The notes beneath the pieces are model-generated. The model was not told where the DNA came from. It did not search any database and saw nothing but the letters and a program-made list of their open reading frames with translations. Made by a program: the position numbers and the translations under genes. From Helicobacteraceae bacterium (GTDB lineage Bacteria > Campylobacterota > Campylobacteria > Campylobacterales > SZUA-545), in assembly GCA_031273735.1 (NCBI GenBank), contig JAISRI010000101.1, positions 1 through 6,871 on the forward strand: a DNA stretch of 6,871 nucleotides, given 5' to 3'. Below are positions 1 through 4,722 of the stretch, piece after piece (position 1 is the first letter of the stretch; each line of letters begins with the position of its first letter).

Positions 1-1
1 A

Positions 2-133
2 AACGCTATTAGCGGCGACGGGTTAGGCGGTTTAGGTTGGAAGTTTGGAAACGACGACGAAAGTCCTTGGATTTGGGGAGCTTTTGACGGTTACCCCTAT
101 CCCGCGTTATATTGGCAAAAAGTTGCGCCATAG
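2..133 (+). CDS. C-terminal end of a GLUG-type surface/adhesin-like protein (5' partial)
   Basis: The frame starting at base 2 is open from the window edge to a TAG stop at 131-133 and gives the last 43 residues of a protein. The fragment is rich in Gly, Trp, Tyr and Asp: it contains GDGLGGLGWKFG, then SPWIWGAFDGYPYP, and ends LYWQKVAP. A closing Pro-Trp...Gly-Tyr-Pro...Leu-Tyr-Trp segment is, from memory, typical of the C-termini of large repetitive GLUG-motif or haemagglutinin-like secreted proteins. This is a resemblance, not a search result. Nothing can be said of the full length, signal peptide or repeats, which lie upstream of the window. The gene converges on cheV, and the gap between them is full of hairpins. 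It could instead be any Trp/Gly-rich beta-helix or beta-propeller end, so the family call is tentative; the reading frame itself is reasonably secure. Confidence 0.55.
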   Translation, partial: NAISGDGLGGLGWKFGNDDESPWIWGAFDGYPYPALYWQKVAP

Positions 134-191
134 CAAACCTCGACGCATTTCTAAACCCGCCTTCAGCGCGACAAATCCATCAAACGTCGTC

Positions 192-211
192 ATTCCCGCG
201 TAGGCGGGAAT
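192..211. repeat. dRS3-like inverted repeat, ATTCCC-N8-GGGAAT
   Basis: A perfect 8-bp stem, ATTCCCGC (192-199) and GCGGGAAT (204-211), encloses the loop GTAG. The flanking bases read CGTC before and CCA after, a context shared by a widespread class of small intergenic repeats. The outer pattern ATTCCC-N8-GGGAAT equals the dRS3 repeat described in Neisseria, but relationship to that element is not shown by this match alone. No T-run follows on either strand. A degenerate relative lies at 6653-6673. Confidence 0.75.
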
Positions 212-223
212 CCAAACCAAAAA

Positions 224-244
224 GCTTACGGCATTCAAGTAAGC
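224..244. repeat. Short hairpin GCTTAC/GTAAGC
   Basis: GCTTAC at 224-229 is the exact reverse complement of GTAAGC at 239-244, with a 9-base spacer. It sits 12 bases after the dRS3-like repeat, in the convergent gap. It may be part of a larger repeat unit or help end transcription from either side. A 6-bp stem is short enough to occur by chance. Confidence 0.4.
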
Positions 245-327
245 AATCGGATTATGGTAATACAAAATACGCGCGACGCAAAAGCGCTCGTTTTGAATTC
301 CCGCCTTCCTCCGCTATGGACGGCTGG

Positions 328-344
328 GGAGCGCCTATCGCTCC
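328..344. repeat. Short GC-rich hairpin GGAGCG/CGCTCC
   Basis: GGAGCG at 328-333 pairs with CGCTCC at 339-344 across the loop CCTAT. Further short complementary pieces outside it (CCGC at 311-314 and GCGG at 347-350; TCCT and AGGA further out) suggest a longer imperfect stem covering about 307-362. This is the most GC-rich part of the gap. It might be a structured repeat or RNA terminator-like element; no poly-T follows. I have no family for it. Confidence 0.4.
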
Positions 345-381
345 GCGCGGAAATGGCGAGGACTTTACACGTGCGGGTTTT

Positions 382-398
382 GCAAATGCGTTATTTGC
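382..398 (-). terminator. Weak hairpin overlapping the cheV stop codon
   Basis: GCAAAT (382-387) and ATTTGC (393-398) form a 6-bp stem around a 5-base loop. The cheV stop codon (391-393, reverse strand) straddles the loop and stem. Read in the cheV direction the hairpin is followed by AAAACCC, not a T-run, so intrinsic termination would be inefficient. A further ATTTGC at 407-412 could compete for the same partner. The placement is suggestive; the structure is weak. Confidence 0.3.
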
Positions 399-1326
399 CA
401 AGAAACATTTGCAGATAACGCGAAACCTCTTTAGGGTTGGTTTTGCCTATAAAGCCTTGCGCGTTAAGATTTTTCGCAAGCTCCATATTGCTTTCGGCGG
501 TCATAGAGGTATTAACGACGATCGGAATCTTTGCGGTGCGCGGATTATTTTTTAGCTCTTTTATCACGGTAAATCCGCTCGCTTCTGGCATCTCTAGATC
601 GGTGATGATCAGCGCGGTATGTTCTACGCCTACTTCGGCGATATAGTTTAAGAGTTTGCGCCCGTTTTCAAACGAAATATAGGTAACCCGATACTTGTCA
701 AGAACGTTTGTCAAACCCTTTAGCGCGCTCTTGGAATCTTCGGCGATCAAAACGTTTACGTCTTTGCGTAGATTCATCGGTTGAAGCGCCTCGGTTTCTT
801 CGCGGTTTTTCGCCGCAACCATAGGAAATAATTCGGAAAGCATACCCTCCACATCGACAATATATACTATATCGCCGCTATCGTTTTTAGTATAGTTATT
901 AGTTTTCGCGCCAAATTCGCTTGAAACGGGGACTTTAATATCCTCCCAATTTTTTCGCATAATATAATCGGCGCGATAGACCCACAGCCCGATCGTTACG
1001 TTGTCAAATTCGCATACGATAATCTGCGTGTCCATAGGATTGATCGTGTTTGCTTCCTCGTCGATACGCGCCTTTAAGGCAGACCCCGCGTAAAGCCACC
1101 GTTTAAGATCGACGATAGGAATAATCTCTTTGCGAAGCGTCAAGAGTCCGCAGATTGCCTCGTTTGTTTCGGGAAGATCGGTAAGCGTTTTGTATTTTAC
1201 CGTTTCGCGCACCTTGAAAACGTTGATCGAAAAGCGCGTGCCGCTCGGTATGACGCGAAAGCAGAGCAACTCCACTTGATTGCGAAGCGTCAATTTGGTG
1301 CGGTCGTCGACTGATGTCATAGCCAT
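391..1326 (-). CDS. cheV: CheV chemotaxis coupling protein (CheW-REC)
   Basis: The 311-residue protein couples chemoreceptors to the CheA kinase and can be modulated by phosphorylation. Residues about 15-170 form a CheW-like domain; the stretch CGLLTLRKEIIPIVDL (59-74) is the characteristic CheW core. Residues about 190-311 are a response-regulator receiver: acidic pair E196/D197, phospho-acceptor D243 in ITDLEMP, switch T273 and conserved K295 in GFIGK. All key receiver residues are present, so it should be phosphorylatable. Length and domain order are as usual for CheV. The start is ATG at 1326 with a weak AAAG (1334-1337) seven bases upstream; a second in-frame ATG at 1320 is possible. It is transcribed away from the flgR operon, with a sigma-28-like promoter and a TATAAT box ahead of it. 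Family identity is secure; which of the paralogues seen in related genera it matches is not. Confidence 0.93.
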   Translation of the reverse strand: MAMTSVDDRTKLTLRNQVELLCFRVIPSGTRFSINVFKVRETVKYKTLTDLPETNEAICGLLTLRKEIIPIVDLKRWLYAGSALKARIDEEANTINPMDTQIIVCEFDNVTIGLWVYRADYIMRKNWEDIKVPVSSEFGAKTNNYTKNDSGDIVYIVDVEGMLSELFPMVAAKNREETEALQPMNLRKDVNVLIAEDSKSALKGLTNVLDKYRVTYISFENGRKLLNYIAEVGVEHTALIITDLEMPEASGFTVIKELKNNPRTAKIPIVVNTSMTAESNMELAKNLNAQGFIGKTNPKEVSRYLQMFLGK

Positions 1327-1354
1327 TGCGTAACTTTAATTTAGAATTGCGTAT

Positions 1355-1360
1355 ATTATA
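1355..1360 (-). promoter_or_regulatory. Candidate sigma-70 -10 box (TATAAT) for cheV
   Basis: The reverse strand carries a perfect TATAAT 29 bases before the cheV ATG, with start of transcription expected near 1348. The bases 17 positions upstream (CCGATA) are a poor -35, which is common in Campylobacterota, where the -35 is weakly conserved. The box is nearly palindromic (TATATTATA), so it could also act toward the + strand gene at 1409. Confidence 0.5.
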
Positions 1361-1376
1361 ACCGCCTAACTCTTTT

Positions 1377-1403
1377 ATATCGGGAATAACTATTGCTTTT
1401 TTA
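1377..1403 (-). promoter_or_regulatory. Candidate sigma-28 (FliA) promoter of cheV
   Basis: On the reverse strand TAAA (1403-1400) is followed by exactly 17 bases and then CGATAT (1382-1377), preceded by CC. The enteric FliA consensus, TAAAGTTT-N11-GCCGATAA, has the same 17-base interval between TAAA and CGATAA. The start of transcription would be near 1370, leaving a leader of about 43 bases before the cheV ATG. A flagellar late-gene sigma factor is a sensible driver for a chemotaxis gene, but this is a motif match only. Confidence 0.5.
1383..1396 (+). promoter_or_regulatory. Weak sigma-54-like element (GG-N10-GC)
   Basis: GG at 1383-1384 and GC at 1395-1396 are ten bases apart, and the downstream half reads TTGCT, which fits the -12 half of the sigma-54 consensus. 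The -24 half (GGGAAT against TGGCAC) fits only at GG and one A. The predicted start of transcription would be about 1408, one base before the ATG at 1409, so the message would be leaderless. That counts against the site, although the gene also lacks a visible Shine-Dalgarno sequence. Confidence 0.25.
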
Positions 1404-1408
1404 CTGGT

Positions 1409-1810
1409 ATGAAGGCGTTTTTATTTCTCTTTTTCTACGTTCTGGGCGCTTTTGCGGACGATTATATCGTGAGTTTTAGGCAGGTAAGCGCCAACCATAC
1501 GATCGCAAACGAAAAATTGATGATCGCCAAAGCTATGCTTCCGTCGCAATTCAAGCGCTACAAAAGCGTTTTTAGCTTCGAGATCGGAACGCAAAGCGCC
1601 AAACTGCCCATAAGCGCGATCTTAAAACTCCGCCAAGACGATTTGTTAGAAAATCTGCTTAAAAACGGCGTTTTCCTAAGCGACGCGGGCGTTTCGCGGC
1701 GTAGCGGAGCTGGCGCGAAGACGGTTTTGACCCTAAAAGCGACGCGGATTAACGCCGTCGTTAAAGATGATATGGTTACAATCGCCGTTTATGAAGATAG
1801 CGATCGTTGA
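1409..1810 (+). CDS. Small secreted protein of unknown function upstream of flgR
   Basis: I do not recognise the family. The 133-residue product starts with Lys2, a hydrophobic stretch (residues 3-13) and an Ala-Phe-Ala site, so signal peptidase cleavage after A16 is likely; the mature protein of about 117 residues would be periplasmic or outer-membrane associated. It has no cysteine, so it is not a lipoprotein and has no disulfide bonds. The C-terminal third, TVLTLKATRINAVVKDD onward, alternates hydrophobic residues as beta strands do. The ATG at 1409 is chosen because it gives the complete signal peptide; no clear ribosome binding site precedes it. The gene overlaps flgR by 20 bases, so the two are probably translated together and may share a role in the flagellar envelope. 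From memory, small uncharacterised or motility-linked genes also sit just before flgR in Campylobacter and Helicobacter; homology is not established here. Confidence 0.8.
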   Translation: MKAFLFLFFYVLGAFADDYIVSFRQVSANHTIANEKLMIAKAMLPSQFKRYKSVFSFEIGTQSAKLPISAILKLRQDDLLENLLKNGVFLSDAGVSRRSGAGAKTVLTLKATRINAVVKDDMVTIAVYEDSDR

Positions 1811-3098
1811 AGACGATATTAATCTGCGAAAATCTCTCGAGGCGGCTTTTGCCGAACGCGACGATTACGAGGTTGTTAGTTTCAAGAGCGCCAAAGACGC
1901 GCTTAAAAGACTGGACGAAAGTTTTGAGCTTGTCGTAACCGATCTAACGATGCCGTTTATGGACGGGCTTGAGTTTCTGCGCGAATTAAACGGCAAATAC
2001 GAAGCGATTGTCATTACGGGAAACGCGACGTTAAACAAGGCGATCGAGGCGTTGCGGTTGGGAGCAAAGGATTTTTTGCAAAAGCCTTTTGAGATCGAAA
2101 CGCTTATCGAGGCGATCGAGCGGGCAAAAAGAGTGGCGCAAACGATGAAAAGCGTTCCGAAAATCGCGCCCATCAAGCACAAAGAAGCGGCAAAAAACGA
2201 GTTTTTTGTCGTTAGCTCGCCCGCGCTGGAACGCCCGCGCCAAGTGGCGCTTAGATCGGCTAAAACGGACGCCTCGGTTATGTTGTTGGGCGAAAGCGGC
2301 GTTGGTAAGGAGATCTTTGCGGGGTTTATTCATTTTAATTCGTCGCGAAACGAAAAACCTTTTGTGCCGATCAATATGGCGGCTTTGCCCGAAGCCCTTG
2401 TGGAGAGCGAGCTTTTTGGTTATGAAAAAGGCGCTTTCACCGACGCTCAAGCCTCTAAACCGGGACGGTTTGAAGAGGCTAACGCAGGCACGTTATTTTT
2501 AGACGAGATCGCCGAAATGCCTTATAATTTACAGGCTAAAATCCTGCGCGCAATTCAGGAAAAAAAAATCAGAAGGTTGGGGGGCGCGAAAGATATAGAG
2601 ATCGACGTTAGATTGATCTCGGCGACCAATCAAAATATTGGCGAAGCGATCAAAGAGGGACGTTTTAGAGAGGATCTTTACTATCGTCTAAATACGATCG
2701 AGATCGCAATTCCTCCGCTAAGAGAGCGCAAAGAGGAGATTTTACCGCTTGCGGAGGCGACCTTATTGCAGTATTGCGAACGATACGGCTTAGAAAAAAA
2801 ACGATTTTCAAAAGCCGCGAAAGAGGAGCTTTTGAGCTATCGCTGGTATGGCAATATCAGAGAGATGATCAGCGTTTGCGAAAGAAGCGCAATTATTAGC
2901 GAGGGCGAAGAGATAAGTCCGAGTGATCTTTTTTTGCAGGCAAGAGGCGGCGCAAAAAATATCGATAGCTTGGAAAAGGAGTTACTTATTCAAGCCCTCG
3001 AAGAGACAAACGGCGACAAAGATAAAGCGGCGGCGCTTTTAGGAATACCGATCGCGGATTTTGAGTCAAAGCGCGCAAAACACAAGATCAACGTTTAA
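1791..3098 (+). CDS. flgR: FlgR-type sigma-54-dependent flagellar response regulator
   Basis: A 435-residue NtrC-family activator that, as the partner of the kinase FlgS in Campylobacter and Helicobacter, turns on sigma-54-dependent rod, hook and basal body genes. The receiver (1-115) has D8/D9, phospho-acceptor D51 in VVTDLTMP, T76 and K98. The AAA+ domain (about 140-370) has Walker A GESGVGKE (167-174), L1 loop GAFTDA (214-219, where GAFTGA is usual), Walker B GTLFLDEI (233-240), N280 of sensor I, arginine-finger candidates R293 and R299, and WYGNIRE (352-358) in place of WPGNVRE. Residues 392-433 resemble a Fis-type helix-turn-helix, but the recognition helix is poorly conserved. The start is ATG 1791, because receiver strand 1 follows at once (KIAIVEDD); an upstream in-frame ATG at 1767 adds eight residues inside the preceding gene and seems less likely. 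No ribosome binding site is evident, so translational coupling is expected. A9, A8 and T7 runs lie in the gene. Confidence 0.93.
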   Translation: MKIAIVEDDINLRKSLEAAFAERDDYEVVSFKSAKDALKRLDESFELVVTDLTMPFMDGLEFLRELNGKYEAIVITGNATLNKAIEALRLGAKDFLQKPFEIETLIEAIERAKRVAQTMKSVPKIAPIKHKEAAKNEFFVVSSPALERPRQVALRSAKTDASVMLLGESGVGKEIFAGFIHFNSSRNEKPFVPINMAALPEALVESELFGYEKGAFTDAQASKPGRFEEANAGTLFLDEIAEMPYNLQAKILRAIQEKKIRRLGGAKDIEIDVRLISATNQNIGEAIKEGRFREDLYYRLNTIEIAIPPLRERKEEILPLAEATLLQYCERYGLEKKRFSKAAKEELLSYRWYGNIREMISVCERSAIISEGEEISPSDLFLQARGGAKNIDSLEKELLIQALEETNGDKDKAAALLGIPIADFESKRAKHKINV

Positions 3099-3104
3099 GA
3101 AAAT

Positions 3105-3111
3105 AAAAGGA
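3105..3111 (+). promoter_or_regulatory. Ribosome binding site fixing the TTG start of asd
   Basis: AAAAGGA lies seven bases before a TTG at 3119. The Asd NADP-binding strand begins three residues after that codon and no in-frame ATG or GTG is better placed, so this site decides the start. Confidence 0.75.
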
Positions 3112-3118
3112 AACAAAA

Positions 3119-4141
3119 TTGAAAAAATATGTCGTAGCCGTAGTTGGCGCTACAGGCGCTGTCGGACAAGAGATGATCCGCGTTTTGGGAGAGCAAAAGT
3201 TTCCCATAGAGCGGCTTGTAGCGCTTGCAAGCGAAAATAGCGCGGGCAAAACGATCGAATATAGAGGCGAAGAGATCAAAGTAAAAATCTTGACGCATAA
3301 CATTTTCGCGCAAGAGGGCGTTCAGATCGCTTTATTTAGCGCGGGTGGTTCAATCTCTGCGGAGTTTGCGCCAAGCGCCGTAAAAGCGGGAGCGGTAGTA
3401 ATCGACAATACAAGTCATTTTAGAATGGATAAAGACGTTCCGCTTGTCGTTCCAGAGGTTAATCCGCAAGATATAAAATTGTGGAAAAATAGAGGAATTA
3501 TCGCTAATCCGAACTGTTCCACAATTCAGATGGTTATCGCGCTAAAACCATTGCACGATCTATATAATTTGGAACGAATCGACGTCGCCACATATCAAGC
3601 GGTCAGCGGCGCGGGCGCTAAAGCTATGGAAGAGTTAATGGAACAGATGAAGGCGATTTTTAGCTTTGATTTTGATCGTATCGAGCCTAAAAAGTTTCCG
3701 CATAAGATTGCGCTAAACGCGATTGCTCATATCGATAGTTTTACCGATAGCGGTTTCACAAAAGAAGAGCTAAAAATGGTTAATGAGAGCCAAAAGATTT
3801 TGCATAGCAAAATAGAGATCGCGGCAACTTGCGTTAGAGTTCCAGTTTTACGCGGACATAGCGAAGCGATCGCGGCTAGATTTTCCAAAGAGATCGGCGC
3901 AAAAGAGGCGACAAAAACGCTTAAAAACTCTTTACATATAAAGGTAATCGATAATCCGTCAAAAAACGAATATCCCACCCCGCTTTTAGCGAGCGAAAAA
4001 GACGACGTTTTTGTCGGGCGAATACGCGAAGATCTTTACGATAAGCGTATTTTACATCTGTGGATCGTCGCCGATAATTTGCGCGTCGGCGCGGCGACAA
4101 ACGCGGTTAGAATCGCGCAAAAATGGATCGAGGAAAACTGA
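3119..4141 (+). CDS. asd: Aspartate-semialdehyde dehydrogenase
   Basis: This cytoplasmic enzyme reduces L-4-aspartyl phosphate to L-aspartate 4-semialdehyde with NADPH, at the branch to lysine/diaminopimelate, threonine and methionine. The 340-residue length is usual. The N-terminal Rossmann motif GATGAVG (10-16) binds NADP; the catalytic cysteine is C133 in NPNCSTIQ; YQAVSGAG (159-166) supplies the conserved Gln160; and RVPVLRGHSEA (240-250) supplies substrate-binding R240 and the acid-base His247. All active-site residues I can check are in place. The gene starts with TTG at 3119, backed by AAAAGGA. It begins 20 bases after flgR and lies 30 bases before the UPF0114 gene, so it is very likely cotranscribed with flgR. 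The flgR-asd neighbourhood is also known in Campylobacter jejuni, as I recall. Identification is secure. Confidence 0.96.
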   Translation: MKKYVVAVVGATGAVGQEMIRVLGEQKFPIERLVALASENSAGKTIEYRGEEIKVKILTHNIFAQEGVQIALFSAGGSISAEFAPSAVKAGAVVIDNTSHFRMDKDVPLVVPEVNPQDIKLWKNRGIIANPNCSTIQMVIALKPLHDLYNLERIDVATYQAVSGAGAKAMEELMEQMKAIFSFDFDRIEPKKFPHKIALNAIAHIDSFTDSGFTKEELKMVNESQKILHSKIEIAATCVRVPVLRGHSEAIAARFSKEIGAKEATKTLKNSLHIKVIDNPSKNEYPTPLLASEKDDVFVGRIREDLYDKRILHLWIVADNLRVGAATNAVRIAQKWIEEN

Positions 4142-4160
4142 TTAAGCGTTTAGGTAATAA

Positions 4161-4168
4161 AAAGGGGA
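4161..4168 (+). promoter_or_regulatory. Strong ribosome binding site of the UPF0114 gene
   Basis: AAAGGGGA precedes the ATG at 4172 by three bases, counted from its last base. It is the most purine-rich Shine-Dalgarno in the window and settles the start of the membrane protein. Confidence 0.7.
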
Positions 4169-4171
4169 AAA

Positions 4172-4684
4172 ATGGTAGAAAAAATCTTTGAATCCATGCT
4201 GGTAAAGAGCCGATTCTTGGTTCTGTTTTCGGTAGTTTTTGGACTTATCGGAGCGCTTGCGCTTTTTATTATAGCAAGTTACGACGTAATCAAATCAATC
4301 GCGATTATGTGGGAATACTATATCGAACACAACGACAAAATTGATCTGCACGCGGAGGGCGTATCGTTAATTATTGGCGCGGTTGATCTATATCTGATCG
4401 CCGTCGTAATGCTAATTTTTAGCTTCGGGCTTTACGAGCTGTTTATATCTAGGATTGAGGAGCTAGAATCGATCGAGTTAAAAGACGTTGATATCCTTAC
4501 GATCAAATCGCTTGATCAGCTTAAAGATAAGCTGGGTAAAGTGATCATAATGGTTCTTGTGGTTAGCTTCTTTCAGCGCGTCTTGCATATGACCTTTAGT
4601 TCGCCATTGGAAATGCTTTATTTAGCTTTGGCTATCTTGGCGCTTGGAGTCGCGCTATATTTGATGAGCAAAAGCGGACATTAA
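4172..4684 (+). CDS. yqhA: UPF0114 / YqhA-family inner-membrane protein
   Basis: A 170-residue integral membrane protein. Predicted membrane segments are about residues 15-37, 64-92, 122-140 and 147-166. The most recognisable block is in the second segment, DLYLIAVVMLIFSFGLYELF (72-91), which is typical of the UPF0114 (YqhA) family; the stretch SLDQLKDKLGK (113-123) leading into the third segment is also family-like. Length is close to E. coli YqhA. The molecular function of this family is unknown to me and I assign none. It sits between asd and hemE with short gaps, which suggests cotranscription but says little about role. The start at 4172 is backed by a strong ribosome binding site. I see nothing truncated or unusual in it. 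Confidence 0.85.
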   Translation: MVEKIFESMLVKSRFLVLFSVVFGLIGALALFIIASYDVIKSIAIMWEYYIEHNDKIDLHAEGVSLIIGAVDLYLIAVVMLIFSFGLYELFISRIEELESIELKDVDILTIKSLDQLKDKLGKVIIMVLVVSFFQRVLHMTFSSPLEMLYLALAILALGVALYLMSKSGH

Positions 4685-4711
4685 ATGGATATTTATATGT
4701 TTATTTTTGTT

Positions 4712-4716
4712 AAAGG
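4712..4716 (+). promoter_or_regulatory. Ribosome binding site fixing the TTG start of hemE
   Basis: AAAGG lies six bases before TTG 4723. The protein then starts Met-Ile-Phe-Ile-Asp-Ala-Cys, the same opening I recall for Campylobacter and Helicobacter HemE, so TTG is preferred over any other codon nearby. The site lies inside a 13-codon open frame at 4685-4726. Confidence 0.65.
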
Positions 4717-4722
4717 TTCGCG

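Larger units (their letters stand above)
134..390. other. Convergent non-coding gap with several hairpins
   Basis: These 257 bases separate the stop of the upstream surface-protein gene from the stop of cheV on the opposite strand. I see no credible gene. The gap contains an 8-bp-stem repeat (192-211), a 6-bp-stem hairpin (224-244), a second 6-bp hairpin GGAGCG/CGCTCC (328-344) and an inverted repeat at the cheV stop (382-398). None is followed by a clear T-run on either strand, so none is a textbook intrinsic terminator. Together they would suit a bidirectional termination or repeat-insertion zone. A + strand reading frame crosses the gap from 112, but its residues such as FPRRRES are what this kind of repeat gives when translated, so I do not call it. 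Confidence 0.7.

Noticed and set aside
192..211. Classical rho-independent terminator at the ATTCCCGC hairpin
   Set aside because: The stem is good, but neither strand has a T-run after it, so it is listed as a repeat.
112..555. Open frame of 147 codons on the + strand
   Set aside because: It runs through the hairpin repeats and then antisense into cheV. Its FPRRRES-type peptide is a known translation artefact of such repeats, and no ribosome binding site is seen.
1767..1790. Upstream in-frame ATG that would lengthen FlgR by eight residues
   Set aside because: The receiver domain begins at Met 1791 with the normal strand-1 sequence. The extra residues match nothing in the family, and there is no better ribosome binding site.
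2031..2502. Overlapping open frames on both strands within flgR
   Set aside because: Arg/Lys- and Ser-rich or low-complexity shadow translations of a well-supported AAA+ gene, with no motifs.
3088..3978. Reverse-strand frames across asd and the flgR-asd gap
   Set aside because: They are antisense to a complete, conserved enzyme and have no recognisable domains.
4681..4722. Riboswitch or attenuator before hemE
   Set aside because: The 38-base gap is AT-rich with no convincing stem; only the small open frame and ribosome binding site are visible.
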